64,000 nucleotides of DNA from an uncultured Acidobacteriota bacterium (GTDB taxonomy: Bacteria > Acidobacteriota > Terriglobia > Bryobacterales > Bryobacteraceae), in assembly GCA_902825945.1 (NCBI GenBank), contig CADECY010000032.1, positions 1 through 64,000 of the forward strand. The letters are read 5' to 3'. The notes beneath the pieces were generated by a model that was not told the origin of the DNA, made no database searches, and saw only the letters and a program-made list of their open reading frames with translations. Below, one piece after another: positions 53,736 to 62,975 of this stretch. A program made the position numbers and the translations under genes. Every line of letters starts with the position of its first letter. The stretch's first letter is position 1.

Positions 53736-54547
53736 GCCACCGCCGCAATCACTTCGAGATACTCCGAGTCGACCACGGTTCGATCGTCACCGGCGTTCTC
53801 GCCCTCCGACCAGAGATCCACCAACTCACGGCGCAGCACTTCCTGGCCCGCCATGTCGAGGGCAGCGAAAGCACGGGACATCGGTCCGTAGTTTTCTCGG
53901 AAGAACTCGACCACATCCGCCGGGCCGAACGGATAGTCGAACCGGTAGAGCCGTGGCGTGGTCATGAGGCTCGCGACACCCTTACCGAAGCGCCCGCGCA
54001 CGGTGAGCGGATCTCCCCACAGTACCGGCGACGGCATGCCCGAAGGCGCGATGTGACGCGAGATGACCTTGAACATGCGGCCGATGAATCCGTTCGGGGT
54101 CCAATTGGCCATCGCGATCATGCCTCCGGGCCGGCAGACCCGGAGCATCTCCGAAGCCACGCGCTCGGGCCTCGGCGCGAACATCGCGCCAATCAGGCTC
54201 ACCACCGCGTCGAACTGTCCATCCGCGCAAGGCAGCGCTTCAGCGTCGCCCTCCACGAACGTCGCGGGCAAGCCGCCGGCGGCCGCGCGCTCGCGGGCTC
54301 TCTCGAGCCAGTTGGTGGCGATGTCACATCCCGTCACTTGTGCGCCCTCGCGCGCGGCGATCAGGGCCAGTTGTCCCGCGCCGCAACCGACATCGAGCAG
54401 TTTCGTCCCGCGCGGGAGTTCCAGCCTTTGATAGAACTCCCGCGCGCCCGCCTCCATGTAGCGCGAGAAGCGTTCATAATCTCCGGTCATCCACGTCGCC
54501 TTGAGGCGAGTCTTCAATTCGTTCATGGGCTGCATCGTCGCGGTCAC
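53732..54547 (-). CDS. Class I SAM-dependent methyltransferase
   Basis: This 271-residue protein has SAM-binding motif LLDVGCGAGQLA near 48, the acidic strand end VTGCDIATNWL, and the post-motif AEALPCADGQFDAVVSL. The C-terminal third (after RGRFGKGVASLMTTP) resembles the demethylmenaquinone/UbiE-like group in outline only. The substrate is unknown. It overlaps mddA by 4 bp and the TonB-C gene by 4 bp, so three coupled genes follow the PAP2-like gene. A role in the same pathway as MddA is possible but not shown. Confidence 0.82.
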   Translation of the reverse strand: MTATMQPMNELKTRLKATWMTGDYERFSRYMEAGAREFYQRLELPRGTKLLDVGCGAGQLALIAAREGAQVTGCDIATNWLERARERAAAGGLPATFVEGDAEALPCADGQFDAVVSLIGAMFAPRPERVASEMLRVCRPGGMIAMANWTPNGFIGRMFKVISRHIAPSGMPSPVLWGDPLTVRGRFGKGVASLMTTPRLYRFDYPFGPADVVEFFRENYGPMSRAFAALDMAGQEVLRRELVDLWSEGENAGDDRTVVDSEYLEVIAAVA

Positions 54548-55353
54548 TTCACACCTCCGAGTTGGCGAGGAAATCCAGGGATAATCATGGGAACTTGCTT
54601 GCGATATGCGGCGTACTCCGGGTGCTCGCGCATCAGGTCGCGCTCCTCGAGTTGAATCGCCACCAGAATGTAGGCCGTGGTCATGATCGCGAAGAACAAG
54701 TGTGTCGCGGTCATATCCGGCGTGAACCAGAAGACGGCCAGCCAGCCCACGTAGAGCGGATGGCGAACGATCCGGTAGAGCACCGGCGTCACGAATCGGA
54801 GCTTCGATTGCGGCTGACCCTGCAATTCACGCCAAACCTGGCGCAGACCGAACAGGTCGAAGTGGTTGATCACGAACGTGGTGATCAGCACGATGCTCCA
54901 GCCGAACGCGTATCCGGTGTAGAGAGCCGTTCGCCCCATCGTCGACTCGACCGTCCAGATCGCGCCGCCGATCGGCTGCCATCGCCAGAACAGGAACATC
55001 AGCGCGAGGCTGCTTGCCAGCACATAGGTGCTCCGCTCGGCGGACACCGGAATGAAGCGGGTGAGAAATCGCTTGAAGAACGGGCGCGCCATGACCGAGT
55101 GCTGAATCGCGAACAGGGAGAGCAGTCCCGCGTTGGTTAGCAGCGCGTTGAGCCAAGGCACCTCCGAGGGTGAGTCCATAGTCTTCGGCACGCCGAAATT
55201 CCCGATGAATCCAATGGCGTAGAGGAATGTCACGAGGAACAGAAGGTAGGCGATCGTGCCGAAGAGAAATACGTCCACGGCGTGCATGGAGGTCCGCCGC
55301 GGTTGGGCGTTGAGTCCTTCGTTGGAGAGAGAGGAAATCTGGGTTTTGCTCAT
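54544..55353 (-). CDS. mddA: Methanethiol S-methyltransferase MddA
   Basis: This 269-residue integral membrane methyltransferase of the isoprenylcysteine carboxyl methyltransferase class makes dimethyl sulfide from methanethiol and SAM. The MddA pattern is present: FLYAIGFIGNFGVPKTMDS, AIQHSVMARPFFKRFLTRFIP, AERSTYVLASSLALMFLFWRWQP, and the SAM-site RHPLYVGWLAVFWF with YRKQVPMIIP at the end. Five or so membrane helices are visible. The ATG at 55353 follows AAAGGAG at good spacing. An upstream frame from 55665 overlaps the preceding gene and is rejected. MddA is found in many soil bacteria. The gene lies 17 bp after the PAP2-like gene. Confidence 0.85.
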   Translation of the reverse strand: MSKTQISSLSNEGLNAQPRRTSMHAVDVFLFGTIAYLLFLVTFLYAIGFIGNFGVPKTMDSPSEVPWLNALLTNAGLLSLFAIQHSVMARPFFKRFLTRFIPVSAERSTYVLASSLALMFLFWRWQPIGGAIWTVESTMGRTALYTGYAFGWSIVLITTFVINHFDLFGLRQVWRELQGQPQSKLRFVTPVLYRIVRHPLYVGWLAVFWFTPDMTATHLFFAIMTTAYILVAIQLEERDLMREHPEYAAYRKQVPMIIPGFPRQLGGVK

Positions 55354-55370
55354 TGGGGTTGGCTCCTTTG

Positions 55371-56732
55371 CTACTGTTGGGACCCGTCGTTGCGAGCCCA
55401 GTCGATGAATTTCCGCGCGACATCGGTGCCGAGCTTGACTCCGGCCTGGTTGTCCATCTCGAAGTGGATCCCCGCCCAGATGCGCGAATCGCCGGCTTCC
55501 TTGCCAATCGCGCGGATGAGGCCCGCGCGCTCCGGGAACAGGTACGCCATCACTTCGGCGCGCGCCGTCGAAAACGTCGAGTGGTTGGACGGATAGCTGG
55601 GGAAGTTCGGCGCGGGGAATAGGGGCGTGATGGACGGGTCCATTTGCGCCGGACGGATGTACCAATAGGCGAACTTGCCGTCCTGGCTCGCGATGAAGGC
55701 GTCATAGCCGGCAGCGCCCAACAGTGCGTATGCACGCGCCGCGCGCGGCGCGTCCATTTCGAGCCGGTCCTCGAGGATCCAGCGATTCATCGTCAGGTAC
55801 GCCCACGGGAACACACCTTCGGGAGTCTGCCAGTAAAGCGCCTTCGCGTTGGTGTTGAGGTTCGCGGTGGTCAACGCGCGAGGATAGTTACGAACTTCGG
55901 CCAGTTCCGCTTGCACGGCCGGCGAATCGCACGGTGGCGGGGGCGCGGGGCGGAACTCCGAGGGCGTAGTCATCAACAGCGGCTTCCAATTTGCGCCGTT
56001 GACGTTACCGGGATTGGCACCGGTCCAGCGGCATGGACCGGTAGGCACGCTTCCTGTCCACACTGCGTCGGATCCATCGAGGCGCGCCTTCGCGATTACC
56101 TGCTCGGCAACGCGGCGGCCGAGGTCCATGCCAGCGGCGTAGTCGGACGGGTACTCGACTCCGGCATAGAGGCGGGACCTTCCCGCCTCCTCCGCAAGGC
56201 TATGGAAGTAGGCTGCCTCGGCGGGAACCAGATACGCCATGACCACCGCCGCTGCCGCGGCGGTGGCGGCATGTTCGGACGGATACGAGAATCCGCGCGG
56301 GACTTGCACTCGCCGTCGCAGTCCGTTCTCTTCCGGACGCGGGCGGCGATAGACCTGCTTGGCGTTCTGGGCGGCGACGGTCGCGTCATAGACGGCCATC
56401 GACGCGTAGGCGTAGGCGCGAGCGAAGTAGGTCCCGACGGATTCTCCGTTGCTCTGACGCCGCGCGATCATCTCCATCCAGCGGTAGGACGGTGGTCCCG
56501 CGTCCCAGTAGCGGATCTGCTCGACGGTCCGCTCATCGGGATTGGTGGTCATCGAGCGGAGCCATTCCATTTCGCCGCGCGTCGCGGCCGCGTCCGGTGG
56601 TGGCGGCACACGATGATCGGCTCCCGATGAGATGACCCAAGTCTTCCAATTGCCCGCGTTGGGCGCCTCCTGCGCTCCGATCGCGGTCACTCCGAGTGCA
56701 AGCAGTACCAACTGGCGGCTGATATTCGACAT
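55371..56732 (-). CDS. Secreted protein with two PAP2/haloperoxidase-like halves
   Basis: This 453-residue protein has a signal peptide (MSNISRQLVLLALGVTAIGAQ). Two related units are seen. The first has RRPRPEENG, YPSEHAATAAAAAVVMAYLVP and SRLYAGVEYPSDYAAGMDLG. The second has YWYIRPAQMDP, YPSNHSTFSTARAEVMAYLFP and SRIWAGIHFEMDNQAGVKLG. They correspond to the Arg, Ser-x-His and Arg-x-x-x-His motifs of PAP2 enzymes. In the first unit the last His is replaced (EYPSD), while in the second it is kept (GIHFEMD). An internal duplication with one active half is likely. It starts with AAAGGAAA upstream and leads an operon with mddA. Confidence 0.78.
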   Translation of the reverse strand: MSNISRQLVLLALGVTAIGAQEAPNAGNWKTWVISSGADHRVPPPPDAAATRGEMEWLRSMTTNPDERTVEQIRYWDAGPPSYRWMEMIARRQSNGESVGTYFARAYAYASMAVYDATVAAQNAKQVYRRPRPEENGLRRRVQVPRGFSYPSEHAATAAAAAVVMAYLVPAEAAYFHSLAEEAGRSRLYAGVEYPSDYAAGMDLGRRVAEQVIAKARLDGSDAVWTGSVPTGPCRWTGANPGNVNGANWKPLLMTTPSEFRPAPPPPCDSPAVQAELAEVRNYPRALTTANLNTNAKALYWQTPEGVFPWAYLTMNRWILEDRLEMDAPRAARAYALLGAAGYDAFIASQDGKFAYWYIRPAQMDPSITPLFPAPNFPSYPSNHSTFSTARAEVMAYLFPERAGLIRAIGKEAGDSRIWAGIHFEMDNQAGVKLGTDVARKFIDWARNDGSQQ

Positions 56733-57548
56733 TGTCTGTTTCCTTTTCTCCGTTAGCTTCAGGCCGTTTTGGCCGTCTAACCAGGAAGCGGAAACAGCGG
56801 GCGGAGTTAGCGGGAAATATCGCGTTGCGCGAGTTCGAGCTGATGCTTCACGTACGCATTGCCGGGAAGCGTCTGATTCCAGGGCCGCCATCTGGCGGCG
56901 AGGCGTTCACGCAGGGCGGCGGCCCGATCGGACTGGCCGCCCGCCGATAGGCATCGCCGAGATCGCGCATCGCGCTGCGAGTCCTGGGCGAACACCATGC
57001 CGGTACGGAGGCCGTGCAACGCGGCTATCCGGGTTTATGAGATCTCGACCCCGCTGCGTGCCCAGCCCTCTCCACTTCGATTACCTTCGCGTTCTCCTCG
57101 CCTGCGGCGCTGCATCACCGGGTCGATCAGCGGGAGCACGCCCAACACAGACTGCACCTTCGTCCTGGCGAGTCGTCACCGCGGGATAAACTCCGGCGGA
57201 GCCTGTCTATGGACGGAGTGGCATCCGTGTATTTGACAGCTCGACTTGGCCCACTTTGATACTGTTCCTGGCCCACATCGAGCGCACCAGCTTCTGCGAG
57301 AATTGGCGGTGGAACGGACTCTTGCGGCACACGCGGTCATCGTAGCCAAAATCTACCGTGGCATGAGGCCACACGAAGAGACGCTCACCGTCGCCATGAT
57401 GCAAAGCCTGGTGTACCTGCCGATGTCGATCGATGCCAAGAAGAAAGCCCAAAAGGACTTTTCCGCACCCGGAATGAGGTTTGATGCAGCGTCCCTTCGC
57501 CGAACGGCCACGGACACTGCTTCCCCTCGGAACAGGCACGTCTCGAAC
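56733..57548. other. Intergenic region with degenerate coding traces
   Basis: About 800 bp without an intact gene lie between the PAP2-like start and the stop of the propeller gene at 57549. The part at 56807-57030 is a gene remnant, listed separately. Open frames between 57207 and 57638 exist on both strands, but neither shows motifs or a ribosome-binding site. The plus-strand one reads GMRPHEETLTVAMMQSLVY and could be a remnant, but it matches nothing I recognise. Confidence 0.45.
56807..57030 (-). pseudogene. Remnant of a TPR-type protein C-terminus
   Basis: Reading on the minus strand, the end of the frame at 56807 gives QSDRAAALRERLAARWRP, then NAYVKHQLELAQRDISR and a stop. Just upstream the text continues in another frame as MRDLGDAYRRAG, so one or more indels are needed to join them. 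The combined piece looks like the last TPR unit and tail of a longer protein whose front is missing. It is a decayed gene rather than a single read error, since nothing recognisable precedes it. Confidence 0.45.
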
Positions 57549-58415
57549 CTACGCGAGGTCGATCTGGAAGATCCACCCCGCAGTCGGACTATCGTAGTTC
57601 GCCCAACCCGGATGAATCCCGGCATCGCAGCCGAATAGCTTGCCATCGTGGAAAGCCAGGCCGTGCGGGTCGCACGAACCGGGCAGGAAATCCACCACTT
57701 CGACTACGCGACCCGTCGCCGCGTCATGCCGGGCTAATGCCGGGCGGAAATCGGCGTATCGCTTGCAGTCGTTGCCGATCACCTGCCACATCGTCCCTTC
57801 CTTGTCGAAAGTGATGTCGTGGTATCGGGTGCGATCCGGCGACACGTGGAACGGAATCATGTATTCCGGATAGAACGTTTTCGGATCCACGCGCAGGTTG
57901 CCCCGTAGCCGCAACGACGAGATCCAGAGCTTGCCGTCGTGCCATTGACCGCCATGGCTTCCGCCACCGTCACCATTCGGCGGGCCGAGCGGAATCTGGC
58001 GGTGGCTGACGAGTTTCGAGTTCATATCGACCTGGAAGACACCCTGCGGCGGCGCGTTGGCGATCATCCACACGTATCCGCCGCCAACAGCCATTCCACT
58101 CGTATTGCGCGACGGAGTCTTCACCGTCCTCAGCAGCTTGCCGTTCCAGTCGACCAGCCAAGCCATTTCCTCGAGCGACTTCGGTTCGGTCAATTTGTAG
58201 GATGCGGCCTGCTGCCCCGACAGCTTTTGCTCGCCGATCCACAGACCTTCTGGCGTGGCGGCGAGTGCGTTCGGAAAGCCGCCTGGACTCTTGAACAGCT
58301 TCGTGGTCTTGGCCATGCGCTTGGCGCCCTTCTTGATCGAGGGGGCCTGCGCGAGCGCGGCAGACGACAGGGCCAGTCCGGCGCCGAGGCCGGTGAGGAA
58401 TTCTCGTTTGGTCAT
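57549..58415 (-). CDS. Exported beta-propeller protein (SMP-30/Vgb-like)
   Basis: This 288-residue protein begins MTKREFLTGLGAGLALSSAALAQA, a Tat-type or Sec signal. Propeller-blade text follows: FPNALAATPEGLWIGEQ, MAVGGGYVWMIANAP, GGQWHDGKLWISSLRL, ITFDKEGTMWQVIGND and HGLAFHDGKLFGCDAG. The repeated G-x-L/M-W pattern resembles streptogramin-lyase-like propellers, but their catalytic His residues cannot be assigned. The role is unknown. It is divergent from the glycosyltransferase gene, with a 14-bp tandem repeat in the gap. Confidence 0.72.
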   Translation of the reverse strand: MTKREFLTGLGAGLALSSAALAQAPSIKKGAKRMAKTTKLFKSPGGFPNALAATPEGLWIGEQKLSGQQAASYKLTEPKSLEEMAWLVDWNGKLLRTVKTPSRNTSGMAVGGGYVWMIANAPPQGVFQVDMNSKLVSHRQIPLGPPNGDGGGSHGGQWHDGKLWISSLRLRGNLRVDPKTFYPEYMIPFHVSPDRTRYHDITFDKEGTMWQVIGNDCKRYADFRPALARHDAATGRVVEVVDFLPGSCDPHGLAFHDGKLFGCDAGIHPGWANYDSPTAGWIFQIDLA

Positions 58416-58464
58416 TGAGGATCTCCGCCGGCCAATATATCACTTCGGGCCAGCGGGAAGGGCG

Positions 58465-58493
58465 GCCATATTCCCTCCTGCCATATTCCCTCC
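58465..58493. promoter_or_regulatory. Tandem 14-bp direct repeat between divergent genes
   Basis: GCCATATTCCCTCC occurs at 58465-58478 and again at 58480-58493, a 15-bp period, that is about one and a half helical turns. It is centred in the 136-bp gap between the divergent propeller and glycosyltransferase genes. Two regulator-binding sites in tandem would explain it; a slippage duplication is the alternative. Confidence 0.45.
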
Positions 58494-58551
58494 AACCGAA
58501 GATGGGATATGTGGTCTCACCTCCGCTTCCGCCGAATAAGGGAGTGGCCCT

Positions 58552-59715
58552 ATGAGCAAACCGCGATTTTCCATCGTGATCCCGACCAAGGAGCGACACG
58601 CCACCTTGGAGTCCGCCATCCGAAGCGTCCTCGAACAGGAAGAGCCTGACTTCGAAGTGATCGTCCAGGACAACTGCTCGTCGCCAGAAACTGCCGCTGT
58701 CGTGCGCCAGTTCGAGTCGCCGAAGCTGAAATACAATCGGGCTCAGTCGCCCCTGCCGATGAACGAGAACTGGGAGGCTGGGCTGGAGTTGTGCGAAGGC
58801 GAATACGTCTACTTCATGGGAGACGATGACGCGCTGATGCCCGATGGCCTGCGCCTGGCTTCGTCCCTGCTGAACCGGCTTCCACTCGAGATTCTGAGCT
58901 GGCGCAAATACACCTATTGGTGGGACAACGCCATCGAGCCCACTCTCGCGGGAAGGATGTTCCTGCACCTCGACGCGGCGTTCCAGCAAATCGACCCGCT
59001 GGCGCTACTCGAGGCGCACTACGATTGGCGGGTCGGCACCGACATTCTCCCGTCGATCTACTCGAGCCTGGTTCACCGTAACATCATCTCCCGGGTCAAG
59101 GCCAAGACCGGCAAGTACTTCGCGGTCGGGGCGCCCGACAATTTCACCGGAATCGCCAATGCGGCGGTTGCCCAGTCGATCGGCTGGTTTGAACGGGGGC
59201 TGTCGCTGTGTGGCAACTCTGGGGCGAGCACCGGATGCTCCTACTTCTTCCGAAGCCGTGGAGCGGAACGGAGACAGTCCTATCACCAGGAGGAAGGCAA
59301 GTCGATCGGTGAGATCATCCACCCGGCGCTGATTCCGTCGGTCAATCTAGAAGTGAACTTCGCGGACATGCAGCTTCGAGTGAAGGAGATGATGTTTCCG
59401 GACGACGCGAGGATCCGCTTCAATCCGCATAAGATGCTACTGTCGATGGCAGCCAACATCAATCGCGATCCGGCCTGCTATGACGAAGTCGCGGCCGAGA
59501 TCCGCCAACTAGCCCAGAAATGCGGCATCGACCCTTCGCTAATCGCGCTGCCGCCGCGGCAGACGGTGGCTCGGGCCACCATGCAAGGTCCGCTGGCCGG
59601 CCCGAACAGTCAGGTCAACATGCTGGCGGTGAACTGCTCGCAAGCGGGCGTTCACGATGCGGCACGGGCGGCGGTTCTCGCTACCTCCATCCTGCCGGTA
59701 CTGACAATTCAATAA
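58552..59715 (+). CDS. Family 2 glycosyltransferase
   Basis: This 387-residue GT-A fold enzyme begins PRFSIVIPTKERHATLESAI, has the nucleotide-site QDNCSSPE near 43 and the metal-binding MGDDDAL near 92, followed by an acceptor region without membrane helices. The C-terminal part (about 240-387) is unlike common family members and contains AARAAVLATSILPV at the very end. It is probably cytoplasmic. No polysaccharide genes flank it, so the acceptor is unknown. Start ATG 58552, with GGGAGTGG as a plausible ribosome-binding site. Confidence 0.83.
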   Translation: MSKPRFSIVIPTKERHATLESAIRSVLEQEEPDFEVIVQDNCSSPETAAVVRQFESPKLKYNRAQSPLPMNENWEAGLELCEGEYVYFMGDDDALMPDGLRLASSLLNRLPLEILSWRKYTYWWDNAIEPTLAGRMFLHLDAAFQQIDPLALLEAHYDWRVGTDILPSIYSSLVHRNIISRVKAKTGKYFAVGAPDNFTGIANAAVAQSIGWFERGLSLCGNSGASTGCSYFFRSRGAERRQSYHQEEGKSIGEIIHPALIPSVNLEVNFADMQLRVKEMMFPDDARIRFNPHKMLLSMAANINRDPACYDEVAAEIRQLAQKCGIDPSLIALPPRQTVARATMQGPLAGPNSQVNMLAVNCSQAGVHDAARAAVLATSILPVLTIQ

Positions 59716-59759
59716 GGCACCGGCAGCCTTGCCCTGGTGGACCTATACTGGGGAAGACC

Positions 59760-61529
59760 ATGCTGCGGATCATGTCTCTGGTGCTGGCGGCGACCGTCAG
59801 CCTTGTCCTCGCTCAGAAGCCGGAGATGCTGCCCAAGGACCATCCGGCCATTCCTTCAAAGGGGAAGCTCGGGGAGGCTGCGCGTCTGACGGCGGCGGCC
59901 GGCGGTCAGGCCGTCGGCCCGGCCAGTCCCGTCCCCCGGAAGAACTTCATCGACGAGCACATCTTCTCGAAGATGGCGAATGACAGGATCCCCCATGCGC
60001 CGCTGACCAGCGACTACGAGTTCTTGCGCCGGGTGCATATCGACCTCACGGGCCGGCTGCCCGAGCCCGTGGAGACGGAAGCCTTCGTGCGATCGAAAGA
60101 GCCGGACAAGCGCGACAAGCTGGTCGACAAACTGATCCAATCGCCAGGGTTCCTCGCCAAATGGACCTATTGGTTCAGCGATCTCGCCCAGGTGAATTCG
60201 AATCGCCTCGGCACCGACGGGCGCAACCTCTTCTACCAGTACATCTACGACTTCCTCCACATGGACCGGCCGTATGACGAGGTGGTCTCGGAGATGCTGA
60301 CCACGCGCGCGGCGTCGAACTACTACGTTGGCCCGGCGAGCTACCTGGTGCGCTGGGTGGTGATCGGTGACAACTGTGAAGACGAGGTCCATGAGGACAC
60401 CTCAGACGAGATCGCCATCTGGTCCGCCAAGCATTTCCTCGGCGTCAACCTCCAGTGCATCTCCTGCCACGACGGAAAGCGGCACCTAGAAAAGATCAAC
60501 ACGTGGCTCTCGGCACGGAAGCGAAGCGAACTCTGGAAGCAGGCGGCGTTCTTCGGCAAGACGCGGATTCTGCGCCGAACCGAAATCGCCACCACGCGTG
60601 ACGAGTACTCGATCGACGACAAAGGTGCCGGTTATGATGCGAGCGGTCGAAGCGTCGTGCGGATCCCGCGCGGCGGAAAGGGCGCGGTCGAGCCCGAGTT
60701 CTTCCTCACGGGCGAGAAGCCACAGCCCGGGAAGCCGCTGCGCGAGGAATTCGCGCGCATGCTCACCTCACATCCGCAGTTCGCGCGCGCGACCGTGAAC
60801 ATGTTCTGGGCGGAGTTGATGAGCGTGGGAATCGTCGATCCGGTGGACGATTTCGACTTCGACCGGGCACAGGCCTCTCACCCGGAACTGCTGGATGCGC
60901 TCGCCAAGGACTTTCGCGAGAACGGGCATTCGATCAAGCGCCTGTTCCGGCTCATCGCCAAGTCGAGCGCCTACCAGCTCTCGTCGAAGTTCCCCGGCGA
61001 GTGGAAAGACTCCTACGCCCGCTACTATTCCCGCAAGTTCGTTCGGCGGCTGACATCCGAGGAACTGCACGATGCGATCGTGAAGACCACCAATGTCTAC
61101 CACGACATCCCGGTTCCGAACCGTGGGATGACAGTCAAGTTCGCGACCGAGGCGCGCTCGCCCGAGGATTTCCGCAAGCTGCGCGATGTCAACTTCTTCC
61201 TCGAGAGCTTCGGGCAGCCCAATCGCGACTACTCGCAGCGGACCAACGAGGGCGCGATCTCGCAAGCGGTTCTGCTAATGAACAGTCCGCTGGTGAAGGA
61301 CAAGATCCGCGCGCGGCCGGGCAGCTATCTCGACAGCCTGCTCGACACCGAGCCCGCGCTGGCGGATGACCGCATCGTTCGCAACCTATTCCTGCGCTTC
61401 CTGGTGCGCGAGCCGAACGAAGCCGAAGCCGCCATGGGGCGCAAGCTGATCGCGGCGGACCGGCGCCAAGGCGGCGAAGACCTGCAATGGCTGCTCGTCA
61501 ACAAGCTCGAATTCGTGTTTAATTATTGA
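59760..61529 (+). CDS. DUF1549/DUF1553 protein with one c-type haem motif
   Basis: This is an exported protein of about 589 residues with a signal peptide (MLRIMSLVLAATVSLVLAQ). Residues 80-270 match DUF1549 (YEFLRRVHIDLTGRLPEPVE), which here encloses the haem-binding motif CISCH followed by DGKRHLE. The second half matches DUF1553 (HPQFARATVNMFWAELMSVGIVDPVDDF and RKFVRRLTSEELHDAI). Such proteins are abundant in Planctomycetes and Acidobacteria and nearly always precede a DUF1501 gene, as here. Function is unknown; polymer or glycan handling has been suggested. A TATACT -10-like element lies at about 59744. Confidence 0.87.
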   Translation: MLRIMSLVLAATVSLVLAQKPEMLPKDHPAIPSKGKLGEAARLTAAAGGQAVGPASPVPRKNFIDEHIFSKMANDRIPHAPLTSDYEFLRRVHIDLTGRLPEPVETEAFVRSKEPDKRDKLVDKLIQSPGFLAKWTYWFSDLAQVNSNRLGTDGRNLFYQYIYDFLHMDRPYDEVVSEMLTTRAASNYYVGPASYLVRWVVIGDNCEDEVHEDTSDEIAIWSAKHFLGVNLQCISCHDGKRHLEKINTWLSARKRSELWKQAAFFGKTRILRRTEIATTRDEYSIDDKGAGYDASGRSVVRIPRGGKGAVEPEFFLTGEKPQPGKPLREEFARMLTSHPQFARATVNMFWAELMSVGIVDPVDDFDFDRAQASHPELLDALAKDFRENGHSIKRLFRLIAKSSAYQLSSKFPGEWKDSYARYYSRKFVRRLTSEELHDAIVKTTNVYHDIPVPNRGMTVKFATEARSPEDFRKLRDVNFFLESFGQPNRDYSQRTNEGAISQAVLLMNSPLVKDKIRARPGSYLDSLLDTEPALADDRIVRNLFLRFLVREPNEAEAAMGRKLIAADRRQGGEDLQWLLVNKLEFVFNY

Positions 61530-61538
61530 GGCATTCGC

Positions 61539-62918
61539 ATGGCGACCTTTCTCGACCATTTCCTGACGCGCCGCGAGGTTTTCGGACTCGGCCGCGCCGC
61601 CGCGAGCGGATACTTCTTCCTGCCTCTCTTGCAGCCACGCGAAGGCCGCGCCGCCGCGAAGGTGACTCCGCGCGGGACGGCGAAGTTCTGTCTGTTCTTC
61701 ATGCTCGACGGCGGGCAGAGCCACGTCGATGGCTGGGACCTCAAGGAAGGTCCGTGGACTCCCCAGAACTTCGACATCAAGACGATCGGGCCGGGAATCC
61801 GCTGGCCGATGGCGCTCTACCCGAAACTGGCGGAACGGCTGAACAACGTGACGCTGATCCGTTCGGCCGCCGCGTGGGACGCTGTCCACGGCCGCGCGCA
61901 GTATTACGTGCAGGCCGCGCATCCGATGAACTTGGCGCTCAAGAAAGAGATTCCGCCGCTCGGTTCCGTTGTGGCGCATGAGCTTTCGAAGAACCGGCGC
62001 GCGGGAGACACGTTCCCGCCGTACGTCGCGATCAACGTGCTGCAGAGTCAGGCGGGCCTGCTGAGTTCCGGATTCCTGCCGGCCTCGAACTCGCCGTTCC
62101 TCGTCAACACGAGCACCGACCTCACGGCCTTCTCGCCCGATCCCGAGTCGAAGAAGGACCTGGACCGCCGTTGGAAGCTCCTGCTCGAGTTCGACGGGCG
62201 CCTCCGCACCGATTCCTCGCTCGCAGCCAAGGCGTACCGCGATTACCACGATCACTACCAGGGCGCCAACAAGCTGATGTCGGACCCACGGGCGGGCAAG
62301 ATCTTCACGATTTCCGCGGAGGACAAGAAGCGCTACGGCAACACCACGACGGGCGACGCCTGTATCCTGGCAAGGAATCTGATCGATGCCGACGCGGGTA
62401 CTCATTTCATCTTCCTGCAGCAGAATGGCTGGGATCACCACTCGGCGATATACGAGCACAAGAACTTCTACCAGCTCTCGTGGGATCTCGACTCGGCGCT
62501 CTCGGCTCTGCTCGACGATCTCGGCCGAGTGAAGCGCGCCGATGGAAAGACGCTGCTCGACGAGACGCTACTGTTCTGTCTCGGCGAGTTCGGCCGCACG
62601 CCCGGCCCGATCAACCTGCTGAAAGGGCGCGATCATTATCCCGCCGCCTACACGGTTCTCACCGCCGGTGGCGGACAAAAGGCGGGCAAGATCATCGGAA
62701 AGACGGATGAGACGGGCGCGAAAGTCGTCGCTCCGGAATGGCAAGGCCGCCGCCCGGTCTACATGGAGGACATCGCGACCACCGTCTACTCCGCCATGGG
62801 AATCGACTGGACGAAGACCATTCACGAGACGCCGTCTGGCCGCGAGTTCTTCTACGTGGAGCCCGTATCGGCGACGACGGCGATCTCCAACAAAGAAGTC
62901 GCGGAACTCTTCGCCTAA
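61539..62918 (+). CDS. DUF1501 family Tat-exported protein
   Basis: This 459-residue protein starts MATFLDHFLTRREVFGLGRA, a Tat-type signal (RREVFGLG). The body has the DUF1501 features FCLFFMLDGGQSHVDGWD, DAVHGRAQYYV and LFCLGEFGRTPGPIN, which belong to a sulfatase/alkaline-phosphatase-like metal fold. It ends EPVSATTAISNKEVAELFA. It follows the DUF1549/1553 gene by 9 bp and is its usual partner. The enzymatic activity is undefined. Confidence 0.88.
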   Translation: MATFLDHFLTRREVFGLGRAAASGYFFLPLLQPREGRAAAKVTPRGTAKFCLFFMLDGGQSHVDGWDLKEGPWTPQNFDIKTIGPGIRWPMALYPKLAERLNNVTLIRSAAAWDAVHGRAQYYVQAAHPMNLALKKEIPPLGSVVAHELSKNRRAGDTFPPYVAINVLQSQAGLLSSGFLPASNSPFLVNTSTDLTAFSPDPESKKDLDRRWKLLLEFDGRLRTDSSLAAKAYRDYHDHYQGANKLMSDPRAGKIFTISAEDKKRYGNTTTGDACILARNLIDADAGTHFIFLQQNGWDHHSAIYEHKNFYQLSWDLDSALSALLDDLGRVKRADGKTLLDETLLFCLGEFGRTPGPINLLKGRDHYPAAYTVLTAGGGQKAGKIIGKTDETGAKVVAPEWQGRRPVYMEDIATTVYSAMGIDWTKTIHETPSGREFFYVEPVSATTAISNKEVAELFA

Positions 62919-62975
62919 GCGAGCCGCGCTCGACTCGGCGGGAACAAACGTGCACCCGCTGGTGTCCGATCTACC

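Noticed and set aside
57246..57638. Possible gene on the plus strand
   Set aside because: No ribosome-binding site or recognised domain, and it overlaps the end of the propeller gene; kept only as a possible remnant.
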